A DNA stretch of 64,000 nt from Porphyra umbilicalis (lineage: Eukaryota; Rhodophyta; Bangiophyceae; Bangiales; Bangiaceae): assembly GCA_002049455.2 (NCBI GenBank), contig KV918878.1:62001-126000 (forward strand), read 5' to 3'. The position numbers and the translations under genes are program-made. This document shows positions 20,649 to 32,484 of this stretch, in pieces (positions within the stretch are counted from its first letter, which is position 1; each line of letters opens with the position of its first letter). Below the pieces are notes generated by a model. It saw only the letters and a list, made by a program, of their open reading frames with translations, was not told the origin of the DNA and made no database searches.

Positions 20649-22101
20649 TCAGTACCTGTACACCCCAGTGGCCTTCATGAATGCAAGAACATCTCTCTTC
20701 ACTCTCGAGCGAGTCTCCTCGGCTTCCGGATGAGCCGGTAGGGGCTCCTCCGCTGCATCCAGCGTCGGACTGGGCTCCACTTCCCCGTCGTTAACCGAAA
20801 TGCATACATTGTGGAGCACGCAGCAGGCCAGTATCCACTCCAGGGCTGCCAAAAAGTCCGCCTCGGAGCCAATTGGCGAACGTAGCTCCTTCAGGCTTGC
20901 CCATCGCCCCTTCACAATACCAAACGTATGCTCCGAGATGACACGAAGGCGAGCGAGCTGCCAGTCGAAGTTCTTCTTAGAAGTGGTCTGTCCGCTTTGC
21001 CCTATATGTGGACCAACCACCCTGTTCGTGTAATGCATGCCTTTGTCTCCAAGCAATAGCTCCCCCAGAGAAAAGTGCTCACCTGGAAAGCGCGCCCAAT
21101 CCGCCTGCTGTTGTACCATAGCATCAGACGCCGAACCAGAGAAACCAAGCGTGACAGAGATAATACTACGGTCATGATCACTAACCACAAGCACATGGAT
21201 ACTGTAACGGTCATGACGGTCCCAAAACGTCCACGGTTGTACGCGCGGAGCGTACGCGAGGGGCACTTGTGAGCCGTCAACAGACCCAATACACCCCCTA
21301 AAACCGAACTTCTCCTATGCAAAAAGTGCAAGCTCAGCCCTCCGGCTCTCAGATGGCCACACAATGTACCTGTCTGCCAGTTTGTTGACCGCACCAATGA
21401 AGCGTTTTGTGCATTTGATGACTGATCCCGCGCTGACCCCGAAGATGTTTGCGATGGCGCTGATACCTGCGGGCATAATGTGCACACAAAAATGGGGGAA
21501 AAAAATAACATTGCGTCAGCTCTTGCGCAACTCCATACGTCTCTTTCTGCCACGCGCACACGTCCACAGTTCCATACAAGGAAAAGAAAAACGTACTCGC
21601 AGAATTACCGTAGTGTCCCAGTCGGAAAAGCGCAATCTTTTGCACCCGATCCGGGGTGATAGGTCGGTCCCCAGGCACATGAGACTGAGGGAGGTGTTCA
21701 CTGAGAAGGTCAGTCAGTAGATTATATGTACTGCGGCCTACGCGGACAACACGACGCCACCGGTGCTCAGGCAGGGCGTCCAGCACATACGTGCCCCACT
21801 GTGCGCTCTTGGGCACGAAGTCACGATGCATGTGCAAGTACCTGTTGGCTACGAGAGCTTGTAGCTTACGCCGAGACAGTAACAGCCACAAAAGGGAAGC
21901 GGGGACATCGTCTTCACTTCCGCTCTCGATCCCCTCCAGGTCACAAAACCCAGTTACCTCAAGAGTGACAACATGTGTCAGGAAACGCACACGACGAGTC
22001 GCGCGGCGAATGGCAATCTGCCTCAGTGAAACGCGCGTCATGGTGATGGACAGCCCTGTGCGGGACCTGAAGAGAAGGTGGGGAGACAAGGCGGCAGGCA
22101 A
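20649..22101 (-). pseudogene. PIF/Harbinger DDE transposase, one intron, one in-frame stop
   Basis: Two exons: 22,101-21,597 and 21,466-20,649. The 130-bp intron (21,596-21,467) has a GTACGT donor and CCCGCAG acceptor. Joining restores NSAS-ISAIANIFGVSAGSVIK and gives a length divisible by three. Exon 1 carries the N-terminal region with RPITPDRVQKIALFRLGHYG. The DDE_Tnp_4 catalytic residues are all present: Asp in CIGSVDGSQVPLAY, Asp in LLGDKGMHYTNRVVGP, Glu in RVISEHTFGIVKGRWASL, followed by CVLHNVCI. A single TAG (21,315-21,317) lies just before EKFGFRGCIGSVDG, where Gln would fit. Either start, 22,101 or a Met 20 codons in, is possible. It would cleave the element ends in the nucleus. The stop makes this copy defective unless read through. 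Confidence 0.88.
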
Positions 22102-22355
22102 TCAGAAGTAATAAACGATCGCAGAGTTGTTGGTCTCCTCATGCTGTGTCTGGCCACGTGTGCCCTTCGATTCGAATCTTACCACCCATGACTTGGCAGT
22201 CGCGTCCCCGATGTCGTTGACAGACATTTGACCGGCTGACCTGTACCTCTCCGCGGTCAGATTCGGGCAAGGCTCCCTGACAGACCCCTGACGCCCACTA
22301 GAACCGCCAGACCTCTCCTGGTACCAGGACCCCCCTAGGTTACGTGAACCCCCCT

Positions 22356-22441
22356 ATTATCGGACCGTTGCAGAAAGCCAGTGGGCCGAGAAAAAAAGAA
22401 AAAACCGCCATGTCTCATTTTTGGGACACGCACCATACATA
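22356..22441 (+). mobile_element. Right part of second copy of the 460-bp repeat
   Basis: Continues the repeat after the Harbinger insertion (ATTATCGGACC, CAGAAAGCCAGTGGGCCGAG, CATGTCTCATTTTTGGGACA) and is in turn cut at TA by the 968-bp element. Confidence 0.85.
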
Positions 22442-23409
22442 TGGTGCTTTGCTGAGAAATGGAGCATGCACGTTTGCGCAAACAAACATGCACACCCGAC
22501 CACTGCGAGCATTGACCCGTTCTGTGGGGAGACCCATGATATTTCCGGGTGATGTGTGACATGTCAAGCATCCCGACCAGGTTCGCCGGGCCCTTGGGCC
22601 GACAACGGCTGACAAGAGCTGGAAAACTGCACTCTGAGTGACCCGGTGGCAAGTACCTTCTGACACCCGCGGTGGTCTTTGTGAAACGATGCCAGAACAT
22701 GCACGCTGACAGCCTAATCAGGACAAGACTTCTTAAGCCACCGGCCACAGCGGTGCCGTCAGGAGCGTCCCCCCTAACCGGCCCCTCATGTTTGCTCGCA
22801 GAGGCTGAATCGGCCTCCGAACATGCATGACGTTTGAGGAGTTCTTGCAATTATTTTCTCTCCGTTCGGGCCGTTCATTGGCCCTCCGAACACGTGAGCT
22901 CCGTGACCAGTAGATCGCCTTTGTTTATTGACATCGAGACGTGTCACTGACATTCTTTTGACCAATCACCATCGATGAAGGGTACAGCAGTGACTGGATC
23001 CAGCCCACCTGCGTTTCTTCTGGGGCACCAGATGGCACAGGTGCGCAGTCTCTGTCTTGTGGGCCGTGGAGAGCCGGCTCAAATACTGTGAAACTAGGCC
23101 GCCTCACGCAGCCAATGGGCGCGTGGTCACATTCATTGAACCGGTATTCTGACAGGGTTTGGGCAGTGTTCTTGACATTGAATAATGAGAAGTCATTGGC
23201 TGCATGATGAGCCCTCAGTCCCACGTCTTACGATGTGCCAGTGGGTGGCTGTGGCTTTCGCCGGTGATGCCAGGTGCAATTGCACTTGGGACGCTATCGG
23301 TCCCCTGAAGCCAGGTGAGAGACGATCTGATGGACATCCTGACATCGGTCCACCTCGGCAAACGTTTGCACTCGCAAACGTGCATGCTCCATTTCTCAGC
23401 AAAGCACCA
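22442..23409. mobile_element. 968-bp MITE with TA duplication (Tc1/mariner-like)
   Basis: The left end TGGTGCTTTGCTGAGAAATG continues GAGCATGCACGTTTGC. The right end is its exact inverse (ending GCAAAGCACCA at 23,409), giving ~37-bp inverted repeats. TA precedes (22,440-22,441) and follows (23,410-23,411). No transposase inside. TA duplication is the Tc1/mariner signature; whether the transposase at 6230-7258 mobilises it is unknown because the ends of that element are not defined. Confidence 0.85.
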
Positions 23410-23718
23410 TAATCAAGCAATACGTGATTGTGCTGAGAGCTTAAGGATGTGTCAAAAGAAGCCCCCCCCCGAGCAGGGGGGCTGGTTGCTAAGCTATGAA
23501 CCGACAGCACATGACAACGCGTCCGCCTCCACCCTCGGTCTCTCGATTTTCATACTGCGCTCTCCGCCCATCATGGTTCTTCTCCCTGCTGCTCGACATC
23601 ACCACCGTTCCCGTCACCTGCGGCTGCCCACCGTTGATGCAGAGACATCGCCATACGCCTGTGGTTGCCCGCAGGAAGGCGCGTGGCAGCTGTGTCGCTC
23701 GCACGTGCCGGTGTGCTG

Positions 23719-26329
23719 ATGGTTGAGACACCGCGGCCGTCACGGCGGCGACATCCGATGGGCCGGCCCGAGGCCGCCGAGGCACTTTCTCCATCCTGGG
23801 TGTCAGCCGATGCAGCAGCGGCGTCTGGCGTGCTGCAAAGCGTCGTTGATGTTCCCCCGGGTGCCGTTCTCGCTGGAGGTCCTCCGCCACGCGCATGCGG
23901 TGGTGCTCGACGAGGCGACGGCCGCGGACGCAGGCGGGCTCGCCGACCGCGCCCAGCACTTGCGACGGCAGCGACTGCGGCGGCGGCGGCGACGACGGCG
24001 AGCTGCTGTTTTTTCTTGGGCGCACTCCTGTCGGCGCCGACGGCGGCTTTGTTGCTCGGCGGCAACACGGGCCGGGGGCCGCCGACTCCCCCTGGCCCGC
24101 GGGGCCTGTCGGACCAGTCGGCGCACGTCGGGCTTGGGTCCCACTCGGGGGCGGTGGTGGCGGTGGGCGACTTCAACCGGGATCGCTTTGTCGATGTGCT
24201 CGTCGCTGACACAGGCACACTCCGGTCGCTGCAGGTGCGCCTATGGCGCCACGTGTCGTTTGCGTTTGAGGCTGCTCCGGGGAGCGGGATTGCGCTCGAC
24301 GCGCCGTTCAAGTCGGTGCAGACCGCCGACATGGACGGCGACGGGGCGCTCGACGTGCTTGTTTCGGACGGGTCGGACACGGTGGTGTGGTACGGGGATG
24401 GGCGGGGCGGGTTTGATGGGCGGACAAGCGCCCTCCCCGGCGTCGGCGTCGACGCGCTGATCATGGACGCCAATGCGGACTTGCGGCCTGACCTGTTTGT
24501 GGGGGGGAGGACGGCTCCCGCACGTTTTGGATCAACCAGGGGAATGGGAGTTTTGTGGCACGGCAGTGGGACTTGGGTGGGAGGGGGCGGGTGGGTGGGG
24601 GGGCCCCAACGACACTGTTGCCGCCGCCGCTGCCGTCACCACTACTAACGCCGGGGGCGCTGATGCGACAGGTGCCGCCGCGCGCCGGTTGCAAGCGGTT
24701 GCGCGGCAGTTTGCCACGAGCAGACGCTCGGTGGCCTCGTCATCGTCGGCAGCAGCCGCTGCCGCCGTCACGGCCACTGCTGCTTCCCGCACCGCGTCCC
24801 CACCCCCGGAGGGCGGCTGTCCGGCGGTGTCCCCCTCGTCGGCGGCGTTTGTCGATATGGACGGAGACTGCTTGCCCGACTTGCTGCTGCCGACGACGTG
24901 CGGCTTGGAGGTGTGGTCCAATCCGGCGGCGGGCGGCGGGCAGGCGGCATTTTGGGAGCTCACGCTGCCGCCGGGGGCGGTCGACCGGGACGCGGTTGCG
25001 CCCACCCACCGGTTGTTTGGGCGGGACGTGTATGATGCGGGATCGGGCGACGGGATGGTGGTTGTGTCTGACTTTAACGCCGACGGAGCCATTGATGTGG
25101 GCGTCCTCAACAGCGTCCGTCAGTCGTTTGTCGTGCACCTCAACGGGCCGATGGTCGGCGTCGGCGCGGCGGCCGTTCGCTCGTCGGATGAGCTGTGCGT
25201 CCCCGCCGTGTCCTGGGGGCTTTCGGTCGGTGGCGGCTTGGCCGACGGCGCGGCGGATTTTGGCGCGACGAGCCTCGGCCCGCTCTTTCGTAAGGTGACC
25301 ATCCCCCCGACACTGCGCGTTGGGGATTTCGACTTGGACGGCCTGCCAGACGTGGTCGGCGTTTCCCCACAAGGCCACGTACAGTTGTACCGAAATAGCG
25401 GCTCGTGGGGCACAACCGAGGCGGTCGCCGCGCTGTCCGCCACCGCCGTCGGCCACTCCCGCCCCGCCGCGTGGCTCAGCAAGCGCCGCCGCGGGCGCGA
25501 GTCGGCCGCCGCCGCTGCCGCGTTCAGCCGCGTCACCGACGACGCGGCGCTGCGGCTGGCGTCGGACCGTGTCGCGGTCGCGGCCACCTTCTTTGACATT
25601 GACGAGTCGGGGCGGCAGGACCTGCTGATCATTAAGCGCACCAACGAGACGCGGCTGGTGTGGAACGAGCACTCGGCGGGGACTGACTCGCTCTTCTTCA
25701 AGGGTACCGCCGCGACGCGCTCCCACCACCGCCCGTCGGCCGCTGAGGCGGCGTCATTGACGCCGGTGGCGACCGGGTCGGTGCGCGTCGCCCCACTGGT
25801 CGGGGCGGTCACAACCCCGACAGCGGACGCCGTTTCCACGCTGGGACGGCTGGCCGCGGCCGCAGCCGCGTCGCGTCCCGCAGCGGCCGCGGCGGCCGGC
25901 GCCAGCTTCAAAATCACCTTTGCGTCACGGTCGGGCCTCGAAATGCACGCCTGCTCCCAGTGCCCCCAGTCGGCCCACTTTGCGCTGCAGCCATGTGCGT
26001 GCCTCTTTGGGCTCCTCCACATCTCCAACTACATCCAAGAGCTGGCCGTTGGCGCCGGCGCAGCGTCGCGCTCGTGGGCCAACCTCATGCCCAACAGCTT
26101 GGCGGTCGTGTGGGCGGCGCCGGCGGCAGACCCGGGGGAGTGGTGGATGGACTACTTTACACAACGCCGCGGGGGGCAAATGCTCGGCGTCGTCGCCGCG
26201 TTGGCGGTGGGGCTCGCCGCGTGTGGGGTGGGCATCGCCCACCTCCGCCACCAGGAGCGCAAGGAGGATTTGGAGGAGCGGCGGGAGCGGTCTGAGCGGG
26301 TGAGCTTGTTCAATTTCGCGGCGTTTTAG
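23719..26329 (+). CDS. ITFG1/TIP-like FG-GAP repeat membrane protein
   Basis: Homologue of ITFG1 (T-cell immunomodulatory protein, LINKIN), a type I membrane glycoprotein with an FG-GAP beta-propeller. A hydrophobic stretch (CCFFLGALLSAPTAALLLGG) resembles a signal sequence, though ~100 residues precede it, so the start is uncertain (Met at 23,719 used). FG-GAP calcium-loop motifs follow: VGDFNRDRFVDVLVAD, TADMDGDGALDVLVSDG, DANADLRPDLFV, VDMDGDCLPDLLLP, VSDFNADGAIDVGVL, VGDFDLDGLPDVVGV. Near the end is one membrane segment (MLGVVAALAVGLAACGVGIA) and a short charged tail ending SLFNFAAF. The frame changes at two G7 runs (24,501-24,507 and 24,597-24,603). Between them the third register reads RTFWINQGNGSFVARQWDL, clearly part of the protein, so I take both as indels rather than a broken gene. 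Convergent with the helicase gene downstream. Confidence 0.8.
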
Positions 26330-26847
26330 GGCGTGCGTGGGTGGCGGGGAGGGTGGGAACGGCGCTGGGCGCTCTTGAGCCTGCCTGGCGGCGAGCGCCG
26401 GCGTGTTGTAGGTGGCCCGCGCCAAGACGCGCGGCGACGCCGCACGAGTGTCGCTTGTGCGAGGGCCCCGGCCGCGGATGTGTGGGTCTTGTGCTATGCC
26501 AGCCGACCCCGCCTGATCACCCTTGGTCCTGTCCGGTGCTGGCGCTCTGCGCTGCGGCTGCCACCGCTCAAGGTGCACACACCCGCCGGCAGTCGACCTA
26601 TCGTCGGCGTGCCCGTGCCTCCCAAACCCGCGCGCGCCCCTCCTTGATGGACCCCGGCCACCGACGGGTTGCAATGCCTTGTGGCCGCGAGCTGCCACCC
26701 CGTACGGGCAAGCACTGGCCGTCGGCCCGCACCGCGCGGCGCGCCCCCCTCCACACCGCGACCGACACGTCGCACGAGTGGAGTCGACGGCGCCTCCCCC
26801 CCCCCCCCCCCCCGCGCACCCCCAACCCCGCCGACGGCGGTCGCACC
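26330..26847. other. Intergenic region between two convergent genes
   Basis: 3' flanks of the ITFG1-like (+) and SKI2-like (-) genes. Contains a C run near 26,800. No gene supported. Confidence 0.5.
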
Positions 26848-27145
26848 CTACGCCCCCCCCTCGCCCTGCAAATAGAGGCTCTGCTGAAAGACGATATCGC
26901 GGCGGATGCACTCGCCCGCCGCCGCCAGGTGCGCCTGCAACTCAAAGTTGCCGACCGCCCGCGCCACGTCGCGCGCCTCCCGCAGCAGCTCGCTCAGGCG
27001 CTTGATGCACAGCACAACGTCGCCTTCGGGGCACGGACAAAACGCCATGACCGCGCCAAAGGTGGCGCCCCGCGCCCACGCGAGCACCACGTCCGCGAGG
27101 CCCCACCGCACGGACGTGCGGAGGAACTCGTCGGCCGCCCCCGCG

Positions 27146-27185
<40 letters not shown>

Positions 27186-29008
27186 CGCCGCGGGGGGGGG
27201 GGCGCCGCGGCCGCCGCCGCGGGCGCCCCCGCGGCCACCGCCGCGGCCCCCACTGGCGGGCGCCCCCGCAGCGTCGAGCGTCGGGTCGACGCCGCACTGC
27301 ACTTGCACCTCCCCGAGGCGCCGCACGATGCGCTCGACGGCGGCGGCGGCGGCGCGGCCCGCCGCCGACCACGTCACGTCGGGGGCAGCGGCAGCGGCCG
27401 CCGACCCACCACCGCCGTTGGCGACGGCGGCGGCGACGGCGGCGGCGGGCGCCGCTGCCGCTGCAGACGCAGGCGCCGGCGCGGGCGCGGGCGGGGGCGC
27501 GGGCCCTCTCCCCGGCCCCCCGGCGCCCCCCCCCCCCCCGGCGCCCCCCCCCCCCCCGGCGCCCGTGCGTCCCCCCGGTCCTTGCACACCAAACACGAGA
27601 GCAGCGCCGCCGTCTCGGCCGGCCCGACCGCCGCGAGCGTATTGTCGAGGAGCACCTCGGTCAGCAGCAGCGAGTCGACGGTCGCGACCTCGCACGCGGC
27701 GCGGCCCTTGAGCGTCACCACCGCCGCGTCGTCATCCTCCTCGTCCGCCTCCCCCGCCCCCCCCCCCCCCCACCGCCGTCGGCATTGATGTAGCCGAGCC
27801 GCCCGAGCACCGCCAGCCGCGCGTCATAGGCGGCGAGGAGGCGCGGCGCGGCGGCCGCTTCGGCGGCCGCTGCGTCGGTCGCGGCCGTCAGGCGGCGGCC
27901 GAGCTCCCCGCGCCGCAGCTGCGCGGGGAGGGAGCCTCCGTCGCGCGCCGACCGGGCGGCGGCGGCGGCCGCCACCGCCGTCGCCACGGCGGGCGCGCGG
28001 CGGCCGAGGAGGGCGCCGAGGCCCGCGTCGCCGTCGCCGCCCGCCTCCCCAACATCCGCGTCGGCGGGGGGGACACCAGCGCGGGGGGGGGACCGCCAGC
28101 AGCGCGCGCGCCGCGGTCGCGCGCGCACCGCGGGCGGCGGCCGCCGACGCGGCGGCGGCGGCAACGTCGGCGGGCTCGGGGATGGGGCGCGGCCGCCGCA
28201 GGGGGGCGTCGGGGTTGGCCCGCCGCCCGCTGCCGCCGCCGCCGCCATCGCCGCCGTCGCCGCCGCCACCGCGTGCCGGCCGGCCGTCGGGCCCAACGTC
28301 GGCGGCAGCCGCCGCCACCACGGCGGCCGACACAACCCCAGACACGTGGAGGATGCGCGTCAGCAACACCCCGTCGAGCACCTCGTACAGCAGGTCCCCG
28401 TCGGCCGCCACGCCCGGCGGCAGGCGCCCACGCGAGCAGTGGCGGTGGGAAAGCCGCCGCGCCCGCTCCGCGTCGGCGAGTGGCGAGTCGGCCGCCGCCG
28501 CCGCCGCCGCCGCGTCGGCGGCCGCGTCGGCCGGCTCGGGGGCGGCCGCCGCGGCGGCCGCGGCGCCGTCGGACGGCGTGACGGCGGCCGCCGCGGGCGC
28601 CACGGTGGGCGCCACCGCGCCCATGGGCGGCCCGCCCGCCGACACGCTGCCGACGGCGGCAGCGGCGGCCGCCGCCGCGCATGGCGGGTCTGACCCGCCG
28701 CCACGCGCCACGCCAATCGGCCGCAGCAGGCGGAGGGCGGGCACGTCGGGTACCCCCCCGGGGAGGACCCCCCCCGCGGCGACGGCGATACGGCGAGGAC
28801 CCCCCCAACGCCGAGCGTGCCATCGTCGGCCAGCAGCACCACCACCCGCCCCGGCACGAGCAGCCGCGGCCAGGCCGCCGACCGCACGACCGCGGCGGCG
28901 GCCGACAGGTGCGCGGCGGCCGCCACGCCCGCCGCGTAGGCGCGCACGTCGGTGGCGGCCGCCGATGGCGCTGACGCCGACCCGCTGCCGCCCGCGCCGC
29001 CGCCGCCC

Positions 29009-29056
<48 letters not shown>

Positions 29057-31369
29057 GCCCGCAGCGGTGGCGCTGACGGCGGTAGCGCCACGTCGAGGGA
29101 GCGCGCCACGGCGTGCGCGCGCAGCAGCGCGGCGGCAGTCGAGTCGGCGCTCGCCGCGCCGGCTGCTTCGGAAAATGACCGCCGCAGGAGCGTCTCGATG
29201 CGCATGCCGTCGACGCGCAACACGTGGAGCATCATGTTGTAAGTGAGGCGGAAGCGGGACGTCATTTGCCGCGGGGAGGCGGTCAAGACGGAACGCAGCG
29301 ACCACTCGGGGGGGAGCTCCTCCCCCGGCGGAGTGTACACCATCACGTGGCCGACCGTGTCGACGCCGCGGCGGCCGGCGCGGCCGGCCATTTGGGTGTA
29401 CTCCCCGCCGTCGAGCGGCCGCATCGACACGCCGTCGTGTTTTCGGAGGGCGACAAACACAACCGCCCGAGCCGGGTAATTGACGCCCACCGCAAACGTT
29501 TCGGTGGCGACGAGCGCGCGCACGAGGCCGCGGCCAAAGAGCAGCTCGACCACCTCCTTGACGAGCGGCAGCAGGCCCGCGTGGTGCGCCGCCACCCCGC
29601 GGCACACCGACTCGCGGACGGCAACGAGTTGGGGGAGGGTGCGGTCCGCCGGCCGCAGCGTCGCGACGGCCGCGTCAAAGACGGCCGCGGCTTCGGCTTT
29701 CCGAGCCGCCTCGGGCAGCAAGTCGACGGTGGCGAGGGTGCGGATGGCCCCGTCGCACTTTTTCTTGGAAAAGACAAAGGTGACGGCGGGGAGGAGGTCC
29801 TCGGCCTCGAGGTGGCGGATGAGGGCCACCCACGCGGCGGGGCTCACGTCCCCGCGGCCGCCGCCACCGCCGCCGCCGCGGCCACCGCCGCGGCCGCCGC
29901 CGCGGCCACGACCGCGACCACCGTCCCGTCCGCCGGTGCGGCCACCGCCGCCGCCGCCGCCCCTGCCACGCCCGCCGCCGAGCGGCGCTGCCACGGGCGG
30001 AGCGAGGCGGCCCCACCGGCCGCCCGCGTCGGGGCCCCGCGCGGGGGAGGCGGCCGCCCCCGTGTCGGCGGCGCCCCCCCCTCCCCTCCAAAAGGCGCCA
30101 CCGGGGCTGCCGCCACCCCCCCCCGCACCGGCGCCACTCCCCCCGCCGCCGTCGCTGCTCTCACTCGGCGTCGACAGCCGCACGGCGGTGCGGTAGCCGA
30201 CCGGGTCAAATGCGCCGTGCGCGCGGAGCATTTTAGTGCGCCGCAGCGGGGGCAGCCCCCCCCCAGCGTCCCCCCGCAGCCGCGGCCAATCCGCGTGCAG
30301 CAGCGCGTGCTGCAGCGGCACTGGCCGGTACGGCGTCGTGACGACGTGCACCACGTCCTTGCGGGTGCGGCCGACCCACGCCGCAAACTCGGCCGCGTTG
30401 GGCACCGTCGCCGACAGCATCACGACGCGCACGTGGGGCGGGAGGAGCATGATGGCCTCCTCCCACACCACCCCCCGCTCCGCGTCATTGACGTACTGCA
30501 CTTCGTCAAAGACCACCCACGAGACGGCGCGGAGCATGTCGGCGCCCTTGTACAGGAGCGACCGCAGCACCTCAGTCGTCATGATCACCGTCTGCGCGTC
30601 GTCATCAATGGAGATGTCGCCCGTGACGATGCCGACCGACGGGAAGCGGGCGGCCAAGTCGCGGTACTTTTGGTTGCTGAGCGTCTTGATCGGGGACGTG
30701 TAGACGGCGCGGGTGCCCGTGGCCGCCGCGCGCGCGAGCGCATACTCGGCCACAACCGTCTTGCCGGCCGACGTGTGGGCGGCGACAAACACCGACTCGC
30801 CGGCGTGCACGTGCGCGACGGCGCGTTTTTGAAAGGCGTCCAACTCAAAGGGGTAGGCCACCGCCGGCTCGGGCACCCGCGCGTGAAACTCCGACACGTC
30901 CGACTCGTCAATGACGCTCCACTGCACCTCCTCCTCTTTGGCCGACGCGGCGACGGTGACGGCAGCGGCGGCGGCCGCCGCCGCCGCCGCTGCCGCCGAC
31001 GCGGCCAGCGGCGCGTCACCGGCGGCGGCGGCGGCCGTCGGCGCGCCGCGACCGCGGCGCGGCGGCGCCCCCCCGCCGAGGACTTTGAGGGCGGGCGCCG
31101 CCGGCGGCACCCGCAGCGGCAGCAGCGGCGCCAGCGGGGACAGCGGCGCGGGCGGCGCGCCGAGCAGCGGGGACGCGAGGAGGGCGTCGAGCTCGTCGGC
31201 CAACGCCGCCGCGCGGTTTGCCTTGGGCGCCCCCGCCGCCGCCGCCGCCGCCGCGTCGGAGCGGCGGCGGCGGCCGCGGCGCGGACCGTCGGCGGCGGCG
31301 GCCGTCGCGCCATTTCCCACCGCCGCCGCTGCCGCGTCGGCGTCGACGACCACCCCACCCCCAACGGCC

Positions 31370-31401
<32 letters not shown>

Positions 31402-32321
31402 GCCGCCGCCGCGGTCCGCCGCGTCGTCGCCGGTGCCCCCGCCGTCCTCCTCCTCGGACGAGTCGCCCGTCATGCGCGACAGCAGCGACGCGGCGGTGGC
31501 CGACGGCGCGGCCGCGGCGCCCATCCCCCGCTGCGCATACGCCACGGGCGGGCGGGCGGCGCGGCGGCGGGCGGCTTCCGCGGCGGCCGCGTCGGCGGGG
31601 TCCGCCTCCTCCTCGTCGGCGGCGGGCGGGTCCCCCCCGGCGGCGGCCGCCGAAAAACCGTCGGCGCTCGCCACCGCCGCCGCCGCCGCCGGCGCGGTCC
31701 GCCCCGCGGGCGGGCGCGGCGCGGCGGGCGCCCGCGGCACCGCGCCGTCCGCGTCGCGTCCGCCGCCGTCGCCCGCCCCCTCGTCGTCTGAGGAGGAGCC
31801 CAAACACATGCGCGCGAGGAGGGAGGGCGTGCCATTGGGGTCACCGCCGCCACCACCCCCGCCAGTGGGGGGGCGGTCGGGCAGCGTCCCCTGCCCGCCG
31901 CCCGCCGCCGCGTCGCCAACCGCCGCGTCTGATGACAGGCTGCCGTCGCTGCCGAGCGCGTCCGCGGCGGCCGTCGGCGTGCCCGCCGCCCCGACGGCGC
32001 CCCGCACCTCCTCTGGTGGCGGGGCGCCAAACCCCGCACCCGGCGCCCCGTCGGCGCGCCCGCGGCGGCCGCGGGGGGGGGCCCCCCGACGGCCGCGCCG
32101 CGGCGGCACGTCGGCGGCCGTGGCGGCCGCGGCGGCAGCGGCGGCGGCGGCGGCGGCGGCGGCGGCACCGCCGCGGCCGCGCCACCGGCCGCGGCCACGC
32201 CCGCAGGCCGCGTCGGCAGAGGTGTCGCCGTTGCCACCGCCGCGCCGGCGGCCGCGGCGGGACGGGGGCGGCGGCACGCCGCCCGACGCCCCGTCGCCGT
32301 CACCACCGCCGCCGCCGCCAC

Positions 32322-32352
<31 letters not shown>

Positions 32353-32484
32353 GCCGCTGCCGCCCGCTGCCACACTGCCGCCACGGCCGCGGCCGCGGTC
32401 ACGACCGCGACCGCCGCGGCTGTGTCCACGGCCGCGGCCGCGGGGGCGCGGTGGCCCGTCGCCGGGCGACCCGCCACCGTCCAT
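26848..32484 (-). CDS. SKI2: SKI2-type superfamily II RNA helicase
   Basis: Homologue of Ski2/SKIV2L, the helicase of the cytosolic Ski complex that feeds mRNA 3'-5' into the exosome. From Met 32,484: an RGG-rich, low-complexity N-terminus (~550 residues) with two similar acidic motifs (LLARMCLGSSSDDEGAG and LLSRMTGDSSEEEDGG). Then the core: FELDAFQKRAVAHVHAGES, motif I AAHTSAGKTVVAEYALA, SPIKTLSNQKYRD, GDISIDDDAQTVIMTTEVLR, motif II VVFDEVQYVNDAERGVVWEE, motif III LSATVPNAAEFAAWVG, RPVPLQHALLH. An RGG insertion precedes VTFVFSKKKCDGAIRTLA. Then GVAAHHAGLLPLVKEVVELL, ATETFAVGVNYPARAV and EYTQMAGRAGRRGVDTVGHV. The C-terminal DSHCT domain ends RRDIVFQQSLYLQGEGGA. Motif II is DEVQ, not DEVH. The 3' third changes register about five times at C/G runs (near 28,770, 28,090, 27,770, 27,540 and 27,195). 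Each joined piece is recognisable DSHCT, so I infer assembly indels. Confidence 0.88.

Larger units (their letters stand above)
17037..22355. mobile_element. PIF/Harbinger DNA transposon, 5319 bp
   Basis: The ends are AGGTGGGTTCACGTAACC and, inverted, AGGGGGGTTCACGTAACC (about 18 of the first 20 bases alike, similarity fading by ~30 bp). A 3-bp duplication ATT flanks the element (17,034-17,036 and 22,356-22,358). Harbinger elements make 3-bp target duplications. Two convergent genes lie inside, a coiled-coil DNA-binding-like accessory protein (+) and a DDE transposase (-), the standard Harbinger gene pair. A G run of about 20 is at 17,467-17,486. Both genes carry stops, so this copy is probably immobile. 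Confidence 0.9.

Noticed and set aside
29224..31791. 855-codon plus-strand open frame
   Set aside because: Antisense to the SKI2 helicase core; its composition is the mirror of GC-rich codons and it has no domain of its own.
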